Shown here: positions 1 to 9,775 of the stretch, piece after piece
How the letters are laid out: each line of letters opens with the position of its first letter
How positions within the stretch are numbered: the stretch's first letter is position 1
From: Chamaecyparis obtusa
Taxonomy: Eukaryota > Streptophyta > Pinopsida > Cupressales > Cupressaceae
DNA length: 64,000 nt
Direction: 5' to 3'
Assembly: GCA_027943335.1 (NCBI GenBank)
Contig: BSBK01006429.1
Span: 310,001 to 374,000 of the forward strand
The notes under the pieces: generated by a model
The model's database searches: none
Told to the model about the DNA's origin: nothing
The model's input: the letters and a program-made list of their open reading frames with translations, nothing else
Made by a program: the position numbers and the translations under genes

Positions 1-757
1 GAGGTATTAAGGAAACCTAAGTGTGAGGTTGAAAAAAGGATGTTGGAGTTGTTGTTATTGACTGAATAAGTAGAAAAGGCTGAAGGAGAAGGAGTTGTGA
101 TTTCTTGAAGGGATTTCTGAGCAGATCAGTGATGGAAATGGAAATGGATCACAGTCAGTAAGCTAGCATATATATGTAACAATTGAATCTGTTATTCGCA
201 AAGTGAGTTGTATGTTTTCAAAACCAACACTGTTCTTACTTTCTAACCATTGTATCAGTTTAAATCCTTTAATCAAGGTTGACCTAACAGTCATTGTATA
301 AATCCTTTAATCAAGGTTGCATTCTAATGGAATGTTCTTAAGTCCTTTAACAAGGTGCACTCCTAACAGGGTGGTTGAAATCCTTTAACCGGGTCACACC
401 TAGCAGTGTATTTGTAAACCTTTGATAGGGTTGGATTTTCACAGAGCTCACTTTAGAAGAGTGAAAATATTAGTAGCATGTTACAAAGTGGTTTTTCCCA
501 AATTGGGTTTCCACTATAAATCTTAGTGTCAATGCTTGTGTGAATGTTTTGGTTTGAACATTTCCATGTTTTGCAAGTTAAATACTATTGGATAGTGGAG
601 TGGACTATTATATGTTTCTGATATGCATTCTATAATGACCGAGTAGTTGTTGGTTGTTATATCTAAGTTTTTGAAGCGTTTAAAAGTTTTATTATACATC
701 TGGACCTGAGAACAATTGAGTCATCCCCCCTCTCTGTTGTTCTAAATCATATTAACA
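1..757 (+). repeat. copia-1 5' LTR, 3' portion only
   Basis: Bases 1-757 align along their length with about 29731-30486, with scattered substitutions. The LTR ends in ATTAACA, directly before a Met-tRNA-type primer binding site. The full LTR, judged from the 3' copy, is about 2.4 kb, so roughly 1.7 kb lies left of the window. The terminal part holds a run of short hairpins and a C-rich stretch (CACCCCCC-type) just before the end, also seen at the LTR ends of copia-2 and elements A and B. Confidence 0.92.
263..510 (+). repeat. Array of short GC-stem hairpins in copia-1 LTR
   Basis: Successive small inverted repeats are visible: CCTT/AAGG at 266-278, 304-316 and 344-355, CCTAACAGG at 362-370, CC(TTTAAC)CGGG near 382-393, CC(TTTGATA)GGG near 419-430 and CCC(AAATT)GGG at 497-507. 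The same series recurs in the 3' LTR at about 29990-30240. Equivalent hairpins with different loops occur in copia-2 and in elements A and B. The function is unknown; it may be a structured R/U5 leader or a 3'-end processing signal (inference). Confidence 0.7.
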
Positions 758-759
758 AT

Positions 760-771
760 TGGTATCAGAGC
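760..771 (+). promoter_or_regulatory. Primer binding site of copia-1
   Basis: TGGTATCAGAGC lies two bases after the LTR end. This is the classic plant Ty1/copia site complementary to the 3' end of initiator methionine tRNA, where minus-strand synthesis is primed. Confidence 0.93.
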
Positions 772-823
772 TGTTGGTGCTTACAGACAACAAGTTTAAA
801 GGTACTTGAAGTAAATGATGAGG

Positions 824-1821
824 ATGTATAAGAAGGAGGTACCGAAGCTAAATAAGGAAAAATTCCTTGTATGGTAGAGTCTGATGAAACTACATCTAGC
901 TAGTAGTGGCGACTCAACAAAGTATTATATTGAGCATGACTATGTTACACCTATTGCACCTTTGACTGTCAAGGAGATGAGAGCTTAAAAAGAGCACAAT
1001 CAAGCAATGTTGTAGATTGCATCTGCCATAAGCTATCCTGAATTTGAAGACATCAAAGATTGCACAAATGAAAAGAAAATGTGGGACACTCTTTCAAACA
1101 TTTATGGTGGTGACATAAATGTACTAAGGGAAAAAGCTAAAATCCCGAGAGGTAAATTTGATGAAATGAAAATGCAAGAAGGTGAGAATATTGCTCAATA
1201 TTGTGGTAGGATAAAAGAAGTTGTAAATGCTATTAGAAGAGCTAATGGAACTATTGATGATGAGACTGTTATTGGAAAAGTATTGAGAACTTTTCATCCT
1301 ATTTATGCCATCAAAATTTCAACAATTCAAGAATCTAGATGTAACCCTGGTAATGCTCTTACTCTGGAAAGTCTAGTTGGTAAGCTTACTGCTTTTGAGC
1401 TTTCTAATTATGATAACTTCACTATTGCTAAGGTTGAATCTGCATTCAAGTCACAATTGGTTTTGAACAAGTCTAAGAAACAAAAGGATAGATGCATGAG
1501 TGAGATTGAAAGTGATAGTGACACTTTTGATGAATAACTAGAGGATCTTGAGCTCTTATGGCCAGAATATTGAAAACAGGAAAAGGAAAGTATAAAGGTA
1601 AACTCCCTATCATATGTTTCTCATGTAACAAAGTTGGTCATATAGCTGCAATATGTCCTAACAGGGATGACAAGGGTGAGGAAAGAGATAGCAAGCACAA
1701 AGATAAGAGAGAAGATAGAGGTTACTGAAGGTACAAGGACTACAAAGATAAAGGTAAGAAATATTTCTATATTGCTAAAGAGGAAGCTGACATTGATAGT
1801 GATGATTTTGAAATTGAAGTA
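824..1821 (+). pseudogene. copia-1 gag (nucleocapsid precursor), broken
   Basis: The start is chosen by comparison with the copia-2 gag, which also begins with Met-Tyr-x-Lys-Glu-Val-Pro-Lys-Leu. The longest clean stretch is 1079-1537 and holds the copia gag helical domain (WDTLSNIYGGD, then GENIAQY and the DDETVIGKVLRT segment). Upstream the frame is hit by TAG near 871 and further stops. Near 1548 a small deletion shifts the frame. A CCHC zinc knuckle (CFSCNKVGHIAAIC) follows at 1615-1656 in the shifted frame. Coding then runs into the TSD at 1817-1821, where element A interrupts it; protease resumes at 8256. It would form the virus-like particle in an active element. Confidence 0.9.
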
Positions 1822-2837
1822 TGTTAGAAATAGGAAATACTGAGAGGGGGGGTGAATCAATATTTCACAAAATTTTTCTTTTGCCCACTTATGGATATAA
1901 TAGATTACTTTAGTGCATACAAAGATTATCAAGTTGATTAACAAACATAGCAGTAAATAGAAAGAACTCATAACACATCATATGTTTTCAAGGAAACCCT
2001 GGCCAAGGGAAAACCCCAGTGGGGATGGTACCCACAAAGATCACTAATCAAAAGTATCATGTTAGGGATATTGGACCCTATTAGGAGTCAATTTACAATA
2101 TATAGTAGATCTGTCCTGGTTAAAGGACTTTAGGCCTTGTTAGAAGCCTTAACCCTGTTAGGAGTTAGATTACAAAACCTGATCACCAGCTGAGCTCACT
2201 GCCCAAACAGGTAATACAAAAATGTTTCTGACTGTAATATGGTACTACTTACAACTTTTCATCAATAGCCTTTGCTGCTATCACAATAAACAACTATCGC
2301 AAATTATCTTTTCTTTCTTTTTACATCTCACTTCTATATTTCATTACATTTCAAGTATGCATAATATATGAGTTATTAAAGCTAATAACTTTACATGGTC
2401 GGCATCCAAAATCTTTATCCAAGAGTAAAAATCTAGGATTTCATCCCTTCATAATGTTAAGTCATTATTTTGACAAGCAAAAATAATCCCTTAACTCTTT
2501 TGCTAAAACTGTCTCCAAAACTGTTCTATCTACAAAACTGTCTTCGGTAAACTTTGAATAACTTTGTCCGTACTACTCCAAACTTTATGCGCACTGAGAT
2601 GGGGTATCCTCATACTCTATAGAAGATTTAGTTAATTGTGCAAATAAAAATACTGCTCCAGTGGATGTCACCAACTAAATCTTCATCGGGTGCTCTGTCA
2701 GGATCACTGTATCCAAACTTAGACAATTTCTTCCTTCAACTTTCCATACTTGCATTTGAGATTCTGCGCTCTCAATAGAGGTCATATTTTTCCATAATGA
2801 CAACATCTATGCATCCACATTAGCCAAATTTCCAACA
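1822..2837 (-). repeat. Element A LTR (3' LTR in element orientation)
   Basis: 1016 bp, starting TGTTAGAAATAGG on + and ending TTTCCAACA, nearly identical to 7235-8250. It contains hairpins CCCT(ggcca)AGGG near 1997-2009 and CCCC(agt)GGGG at 2014-2024, followed by others to about 2170, matching the hairpin arrays of the copia LTRs. Confidence 0.95.
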
Positions 2838-2849
2838 ATCTCCCCCTTT
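2838..2849 (-). promoter_or_regulatory. Polypurine tract of element A
   Basis: On - the sequence AAAGGGGGAGAT lies directly upstream of the LTR start TGTTGG. This is where plus-strand synthesis would be primed. It closely resembles the tracts of copia-1 (AAGAGGGAGAT) and copia-2 (AAAGGGAGAGAT), supporting shared replication machinery. Confidence 0.85.
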
Positions 2850-3094
2850 GTCATTGGTGGCAACATATGGGAAAATTGGCTAAGTGTGCAAACAAAACTT
2901 CAAAAACACTTATACAAAATTTGTGGCCAAAAGTTTATACAATATGTATACAATATCATACTCAATAGAATAGCTCCCCCTATGAGTATCCTTCCTCAAC
3001 ATATATTCAATTTTCTGCTATCTCTCCCCCTTTGACAACAATGACAAAGATAGGGTGTACAAAAAATTTCAAAAACTTTATACCTTATTATCAG
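2850..3094 (-). other. Element A 3' untranslated stretch
   Basis: No coding signal seen. On - it contains further GGGGGAG-type purine patches (plus-strand ctccccc near 2971 and 3024) embedded in a phrase about cAAtGaCaAAGgGGGAGA, the same wording found upstream of the copia LTRs. These look like duplicated or decoy polypurine tracts. Confidence 0.45.
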
Positions 3095-3382
3095 TTATTG
3101 CAAAGCCAGTAGGCTTGCAACACAATCACCAAACTCTAACTTCCAAGATTCAAAATCTTTCTCCCATATCTTCCTGATGGATTCAGCAACATTGAGTAGA
3201 GTACTCAATCCATATGCTACTGTCTGACAAGCTTGTAGGGAATTGAAGCTAAACTTCTGAAATGATGTCTTTGCTGAAAGACACTGCTCAATTTGATCTT
3301 CAACAATTGATATCTTGATTGAGACATTCTCTCTCAAGATGTTAACCCTGATCATCTTTCTGTTCTTCTCCTCTGCTATCAT
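3095..3382 (-). CDS. Element A ORF3, small hypothetical protein
   Basis: 95 codons from ATG at 3382, overlapping the ORF2 frame end (TGA at 3379-3381) by four bases but in another frame. The protein is helical-looking, with alternating charged and hydrophobic residues and no recognised domain, signal peptide or membrane segment. It may be the true end of ORF2 after a frameshift, rather than a separate gene: a single-base change would join them. No counterpart was identified in element B. Not recognised. Confidence 0.4.
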   Translation of the reverse strand: MIAEEKNRKMIRVNILRENVSIKISIVEDQIEQCLSAKTSFQKFSFNSLQACQTVAYGLSTLLNVAESIRKIWEKDFESWKLEFGDCVASLLALQ

Positions 3383-5469
3383 TCTGATTCTAAAGTCACT
3401 TTGGAGCCTTCAATATCCATTGATTCTTTGCCAATATTGATATGTGAAGAAGATGGAACTTCTTCAATACCAACTTCCTCTGCATGCGGTTCCTCTGATT
3501 GCTTCTACTGAGGGTCTGATCCAACATGCTTTTCTACAACTATATCTACAAGAACTTGCATTACTACTTGCTCTATCTCTTTCTGTACTTCCTCCTTTTT
3601 TCCTCCCATTATAAGGATTGTTCTTCTCTTAGTTGTCAATAAAGTTCCAAGAGACTTCAAGAATATCTTCAAATGATCTTCATCCTTAACTTCATAGAAC
3701 TATCTGATTACATGTTCTCTCATCTTTATGTCCTCTTCTTGTGCTCTCTATTTTCTATTTACAAGTCTGTTATACAAATCTTCTGGGATCTTACCATGAA
3801 TAGTGCTAAGTTTCTTATTTGCCACAATCATGTGTGTAACCATTGCATTTTCAAAGTTCAATCTGTCAAATGATCCATATAGATCATAGAACTTATTCAA
3901 CTTAGTGAAGTCTCCATGCTTCAATATATCTTCATTAACTCTTTTAATTCTTGGTTTCCAAGTTTTCTTCTTGACTGAAACTACATCATCATCTTTAATT
4001 ACTGCTACATTTCTAGGTATAGGTGGTACAACCACTTTCTGTCTCTTATTGGGTCCTGTTGCACTCACTTTTACTCTTTTGCTAGGAATAGGAGAAAAAG
4101 ATTTATCTCCTTCATCTTTTTTAGGTACTTCAACTTTTACCTTTACTGCAATAGGATCAACAGGATCTGCACTTGATGTCTCAGGTGGAATTACAAGATT
4201 TTCACTTTGCCTCAGGGCTTCTATAGTCTTCTTAGCTATGTCAAACTCATGACTTGACATACCATATTCTTTCAATATTTTCTTCATAGTAGATTCAACT
4301 CTCTTACTAGATTGCTTCTTTTCTCTCAAACTTATTGCAGAGTTGAAATTCTCTTCATAGGTTCCAAACCTATTTGCATGACCATCCAACTCACACTTTA
4401 ATAATCTATTCACATATCCTACTATTTCTGCTTCAGATATTTCATATCCAAGAGGGTCTATGAATTCCATTCTAGGCTCAACTACTTCAATGTAGGTGAA
4501 ATTAGTGTCAACCATAAAACAAATGTCATCTCTATGCTTTTCAACTAAGGATTGAGGAATCCTTGACTTTTTCTTAACAATATTCTGAAAAGTCTTCAAT
4601 ACAAACTTCACACTGTCATTAACTTTATCAAAAAGGTGCTTCATGTAGACTGAGTTTATTCTTTCCATTGTGTTCACATTGTCACTCCAATCTACTGTGT
4701 AAGGAAATCTTCTCAAAATATGGAAAAACATATTGGTTATCAGAGATGAAAACCTAAACTGAGTGTAATTAGTCTTCTTAATCTTTTCTAAGTTCTCAAA
4801 TAACTAAATTTTCAAAATTTCACATAGGTCTACTGGTTTCTTCTCAATACACATAAGATAAGCTACATGAATCATTCCTGCAGCCATGTCATCTTCCCTT
4901 GAACTACCACATAATTTAGTTGTTAGGATCTTGCAAAGGTACCTAACATCATCTTGCTTAATCTTACTTATCACAATTCCTCTACCATTATAAATAGATC
5001 CAGTGTTATCTAAAACAATCTTTCTCATGTTCTTTTCATTCAGTGGAATCTCTCCAACTTTTGATAATTCAGTAACTTCATGAATTAGGTCAGCAGTTAT
5101 ATTAATAACTCTATCCTCCATCCAGAATTTCCCATTGTGGATTCTACTTAAAATGATCTTGGTACATTCCTCATCATTGAATTCATTCTTAATGGAATAT
5201 TTGATAATTTCATTGTTCTCTAGGTGCCCATAAGCTGGTTTAACTGACCTGTCTTGATTGTACAATTTCTTGTAATCATCACTAAAATCTGCGTCTCCCA
5301 AAGTTTCAAACTTACAACCTAAATATCCTTTAACATTCTTAATGTGCAATACTCTGTCTGGTATGGATGATAATGCTAGACCATCATCAATTTTAGTTGG
5401 TTCTACTAGTTCTTTCTTAATCTTTGGTCTATTCGTATCCTTAACATTATGAACCATAGAAATATCCAT
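3379..5469 (-). pseudogene. Element A ORF2, large novel protein, interrupted only by TAG codons
   Basis: One reading frame runs from ATG at 5469 to TGA at 3379-3381, 696 codons, with no frameshift but four in-frame TAG codons at 4804, 3748, 3700 and 3505. The N-terminal third includes a Gly-Tyr-Leu-x-Cys-Lys-Phe-Glu-Thr-Leu-Gly-Asp segment and an NITADLIHEVTEL segment; both are recognisable in element B (58782 to 57919). The middle is predicted helical. The part around 4130-3900 is rich in Lys, Arg and Pro, with KRVKV and NKRQK clusters that could be nuclear localisation signals. No polymerase, protease or integrase motif is visible. It may be an accessory, capsid-related or nucleic-acid-binding protein; the function is unknown. 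Confidence 0.75.
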
Positions 5470-5894
5470 CTTATCAATTGATTAAAGATCAAGAAATACC
5501 TCAACTTTGCAAATCTAGGGTTTCAGTATGATCGTCACTGCAAACTGCTTCCAAACTTCTTCAAATCATCCTCAACTCACTTTTCTTCTTTCAAATCTCT
5601 TTTTAATCACTTTGTAATCATAATAACTTTGATTTTGACCTTATAACACTTCACATTAACTCGATCTAACATCGCATTCATTCATTTTGTTGCTAAAACC
5701 TCAAAAAGCTGATTCTGCAAACCTGCAATCATAAAACTTTCTGCGACCTTGCAAAACACAATATTTTCTTTTGCACACTTAACCATGGCATTAGTACAAC
5801 ATAATAAACCTATATCTAACTGTGAAAAACTTAACACATTCAAATTCCTAATCTTCACTAATCCTAAGTCCTAAACTACAAAAACTTACGTAAT
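5470..5894 (-). other. Spacer between ORF1 and ORF2 of element A
   Basis: About 425 bp without a convincing reading frame. It would carry the ORF2 leader or an internal promoter or intron, as expected if ORF2 is translated from a separate or spliced transcript (inference). I saw no clear TATA box or splice consensus that settles this. Confidence 0.4.
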
Positions 5895-7163
5895 TTAAGT
5901 ACTTAAAGAAGGGTCAGGTAAAGATTCATCCTTACCATCGGTTACATTACCTTCCTGACTACTTTTAGTGCTGACTATACCTCCTTGATCTGTGCCTATG
6001 TCAAATTTTACTTCATCTTTATTGCTACAGCAACCTTTCTCTTTGTTTTGTGCATTTTCATTCCTTCTTGCAATGTTCCTAGGGTTAGGGTTATGATGAT
6101 AACCTCCATTGTTCATTCTACAAAATCTTGCTGAATGTCCAAACTTGTTGCATATTTGACAAATGATTCCATTGTTTCCAAATCTCTATCCTTGCTGGTT
6201 AATCTGTGACCTGCAATTTCTAGCAATGTGTCCTACTTTGTTGCATCTAAAACATACTACCACTTTTCTTTGACTCATTTCTTCAATATATTTCTTATCT
6301 ACATTGTTAGTATTCCCAATCATTCTATCATAATTATTCAAAATTACTTTAGTTCTTCTACATTCATTAGCTCTATGTCCAAAACTATGACAATTATAAC
6401 AATGTCCATTAAAAGGTTTAAATTGATTACCTGTGCAATCTCTCTTCATGTGCCCAATAGTATTACAAGCAAAACATCTACCTTTGAATTCTCTTTGCAT
6501 ACCTTTAGATGATTCTTCCTGTTTTGATTCTTCTTGCTTTGATTCTTCTTTCTCTCTAGGTGGTTCTTCTTTAGGTGGATCTTCCAATGTGTTCTCATCT
6601 AGCTTTATTTCATCCACACTTTCAGATATCTTCAGATCTAGCTTCTTACTTTCATGGTTTGTTCTAAACATACTATATCCAAATCCAGTCCTATCAAAGA
6701 ATGGTTCTTCAAAAGAAATTTGTTTTTCAGTCTTATCACCTTTTGAATATAGCCTTTCAAGTTGTTGTTTAGATTGAGTTAATTCACCTTTCACAATTTA
6801 ATTATACTTCTCAAGTTCCACATACTGCATTTTTACTTTTTCAGATTTGGATGTTTCCTTTTCAAGTCTTGACCTCAAATCTTCATTCTCAATTTTCAAT
6901 TTTTCATTATCAGATCTCAAATTTCCATCTTTCATACTAAGCTTCAAATTTACTATCTTCAACTCATGCTTAAGGATCTCATTATCTTCAACAAGCATAT
7001 CAGATTTCTTTTTAGATTTCAGATCTTCAATCTTACCTTTTAATTTGTCAATAGCATTCTTTGCATCTTCATATTTTCTTCTTAAGGAGTTTCTTTCATC
7101 AGTAAGCATATCAATCTGTTCAAGAGCTTCTTCAAGATTCTTCTGAAGTTGATCTATATCCAT
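5895..7163 (-). pseudogene. Element A ORF1: coiled-coil protein with four CCHC zinc knuckles
   Basis: A single frame from ATG at 7163 to the stop at 5895, 423 codons, broken by TAA at 6798 and TAG at 6186. Residues 1-120 form a long Leu/Glu/Lys coiled coil. A Glu/Lys/Gln-rich linker with two KQEES repeats follows. Then come four CCHC knuckles at 6435-6476 (CFACNTIGHMKRDC), 6360-6401, 6213-6254 and, beyond the TAG, 6120-6161 (CQICNKFGHSARFC). Zinc knuckles bind RNA in retroviral nucleocapsids, so this is gag-like. However, a canonical capsid helical domain was not recognised; the coiled coil may supply assembly. Element B has the same knuckle series. Confidence 0.85.
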
Positions 7164-7220
7164 AGAGATCTTACTCAAGCTGCTAAGCTTTCCTTGAATG
7201 TTCCTTCTCTGAGTAATTGT

Positions 7221-7232
7221 GCTCTGATACCA
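7221..7232 (-). promoter_or_regulatory. Primer binding site of element A
   Basis: On - TGGTATCAGAGC stands two bases after the LTR end TTCTAACA. It is the same initiator Met-tRNA site and spacing as in copia-1. Confidence 0.93.
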
Positions 7233-7234
7233 AT

Positions 7235-8250
7235 TGTTAGAAATAGGAAATACTGAGAGGGGGTGGTGAATCAGTATTTCACAAACTTTTTCTTTTGCAC
7301 ACTTATGGATATAACAGATTACTTTAGTGCATACAAAGATTATCAAGCTGATTAAAAAACATAGTAGTAAATAGAAAGAACTCATAACACATCATAGTTT
7401 TCAAGGAAACCCTAGCCAAGGGAAAACCCCAGTGGGGATGGTACCCACAAAGATCACTAATCAAAAGTATGTTGTTAGGGATATTGGACCCTGTTAGGAG
7501 TCAATTTACAATATATAGTAGATCTGTCCTGGTTAAAGGACTTTAGGCCTTGTTAGAAGCCTTAACCCTGTTAGGAGTTAGATTACAAAACTTGATCACC
7601 AGTTGAGCTCACTGCCCAAACAGGTAATACAAAAATGTTTCTGACTATAATATGGTACTGCTTACAACTTTGCATCAATAGTCTTTTCTGCTATCACAAT
7701 AAACAACTATCGCAAGTTATCTTTTCTTTCTTTTTACATCTCACTTCTATATTTCATTACATTTCAAGTATGCTTAATATATGAGTTATTAAAGCTAATA
7801 AATTTACATGGTCGGCATCCAAAATATTTATCCAAGAGTAAAAATCTAGGATGTCATCCCTTCATAATGTTAAGTCATTATTTTGACAAGCAAAAATAAT
7901 CCCTTAACTCTTTTGCTAAAACTGTCTCCAAAACTGTTCTGTCTGCAAAACTATTTTTAGTAAACTTTGAATAACTTTGTCTGTACTACTCCAAACTTTA
8001 TGCGCACTGAGATGGGGTATCCTCATACCCTATAGAAGCTTTATTTAATTGTGCAAACAAAAATATTTCTCCAGTGGATGTCGGCAACTAAATCTTCATC
8101 GGGTGCTCTGTCAGGATCACTGTATCCAAACTTAGACAATTTCTTCCTTCAACTTTCCATACTTGCATTCCAGATTCTGCGCTCTCAATAGAGATCATAT
8201 GTTTCCATAATGACAACATCTATGCATCCACATTAGCCAAATTTCCAACA
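7235..8250 (-). repeat. Element A LTR (5' LTR in element orientation)
   Basis: 1016 bp, paired with 1822-2837; same termini and same hairpins, with a low level of substitutions. The outer edge at 8250 abuts the TSD AAGTA at 8251-8255, where copia-1 coding resumes. Confidence 0.95.
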
Positions 8251-8255
8251 AAGTA

Positions 8256-9736
8256 GTCTATGTTGCTATAAAAGATGAGTCTGATGAAGATGAGAAAACT
8301 GCACTTGTATCCTATGTGAACAAAAATGATAAGTGGATTATTGATAGTGGTTTCTCTAACCATGTGACTGGTTACAAAAGTCATTTTGATACCCTAGATC
8401 ATTACAAAGGTAGAAGTGTTAAATTTGGTAATGATGCACCATGTCCTGTTAAGGGTGAAGGATTGATTAAGCTGACTGAAAATATCACTTGTGAAAATGC
8501 TTATTGGGTTGAAGGTCTAAACTATAATCTTCTAAGTGTTTCCTTAGCTTAATATCACTAGCTATCGAGTGGAATTTCATCACAGGAAGGCTAAAATATT
8601 TGATGCCACTGGTGAACTAATTGGAAGTGGAAAATAGACAAGAGGTAATTTGTTCTATCTAGAACTATCTGAAGAGACATGTTTGATTACACAACTTGAT
8701 GATATATGGTTATGGCATAAGTGACTATGTCATGTTAACTTTGATAATTTGGTAGATATTAGTAAAAATAAGAAAGTGAGGGGATTGTCGAGATTGAAGA
8801 AACTTGATAATGTAATGTGAAAATAATGTTAGTTGGGTAAGATGACAAAGTCTAGTTTGAAGAGAAAGACTTTTACTTCTGAAAATGCTTTAGATTTGGT
8901 TCATATTGACCTTTGTGGACCTATGGGTGTCCAAATCTATTGTGGTTCTAGATATTTTATTTTGTTTGTTGATGATTACACCAGAATGATGACTGTAATG
9001 TTTTTAAAAGAAAAATCTGATGCATTTCAAATTTTAAGTGGTATTTGGCTAAGGTTGAAAAGGAGATAGGTAGGAACCTGAAGTGTCTAAGATCTAACCA
9101 AGGTGGAGAATTCATATCAAATGAGTTCAATTTGTTCTACAATGATAGAGGAATCAAGAGATAGATGTCTACACCTCAAACGCCTCCACAAAATGGTATA
9201 GCAAAGAGATGAAAAAACTCTATCATTGATTGTGCAAGAACACTAATGATCAAGAAGAATAATGCAAAAAATTAATGGAGAGAAGCTGTAAGTACAACTA
9301 TTTATACCCTAAACTAAGTATAGATCAAAAAAGTTACAAATGTTACATCTTATGAGTTATGGCATAGGTATGCACCTAATGTAAAGTACTTTAGAATTTT
9401 TTGGGAGAAAATGCTATATACTAAAAGACAATGGGAATGGAAAGTTTGATGCTAAAAGTGATGAGGGTGTATTCCTAGGTTATTCCACAAAAAGAAAAGC
9501 TTACAAGTGCTTGAACTCTAACACTAAAAAAATTGTGGAAAGAGTAAATGTCAAGGTTGATGAATATGCAGAGAAAAATGAACAGGAGAGCAAGAGAGAA
9601 CTAGAAGATTATAGATCTTTTGTCTATATAGAAGGAGAGGCAAGTGAAAAACTTGCACCTGATGTAGAATCTCAGGTAAGAAATGCTAAGAATTAGGGAA
9701 ATAATGTTGAATGAGAGGAATAAAATTTTGAGCGAC
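8256..9736 (+). pseudogene. copia-1 protease and integrase, broken
   Basis: Opens with the aspartic protease: Asp-Ser-Gly at 8343-8351 in the context KWIIDSG, followed by the VTGYKSHF segment typical of copia. Then comes the GAG-pre-integrase zinc region (LWHK then LCHVNFDNL, near 8710-8760) and the integrase core from 8833 (LVHIDLCGP, then FILFVDDYTRMM). Frames change several times after 9069, and stops are frequent, including where the second catalytic Asp and Glu blocks should be. The VFLGYSTKRKAYKC motif near 9470 marks the integrase C-terminal region. The frame is cut at AGGAG (9737-9741) by the gypsy element and resumes at 25813. Confidence 0.9.
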
Positions 9737-9775
9737 AGGAGTTATGGGCTTGTAAATAGAAATCTTTCTCAGTAC

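Larger units (their letters stand above)
1822..8250 (-). mobile_element. Element A: non-autonomous LTR retrotransposon with zinc-knuckle ORF1 and novel ORF2
   Basis: Two LTRs of identical length (1016 bp) flank 4.4 kb of internal DNA. The insertion made a perfect 5-bp TSD, AAGTA, at 1817-1821 and 8251-8255. Read on -, the LTR begins TGTTGGAAAT and ends TTCTAACA. A Met-tRNA-type primer site follows the 5' LTR and a G-rich purine tract precedes the 3' LTR, as in copia elements. The interior carries ORF1, ORF2 and perhaps ORF3, all on -, and I found no protease, integrase or reverse transcriptase motif. It must therefore borrow replication enzymes, probably from a copia element with the same primer site (inference). 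The LTRs differ at few sites, so it is among the younger insertions here. Confidence 0.9.

Noticed and set aside
262..430. CRISPR-like array of short repeats
   Set aside because: Repeats are degenerate 12-16-bp hairpins with irregular spacing inside a plant LTR and recur in the 3' LTR.
1621..1971. Minus-strand frame with a hydrophobic N-terminus (also at 7160-7385)
   Set aside because: Its first part is LTR sequence of element A, repeated at the other LTR; it crosses the insertion border at 1822 into gag, so it is not a gene.
3673..4252. Plus-strand frames opposite element A ORF2
   Set aside because: Complement of the much longer 696-codon minus-strand frame, which has a homolog in element B; the plus frames do not.
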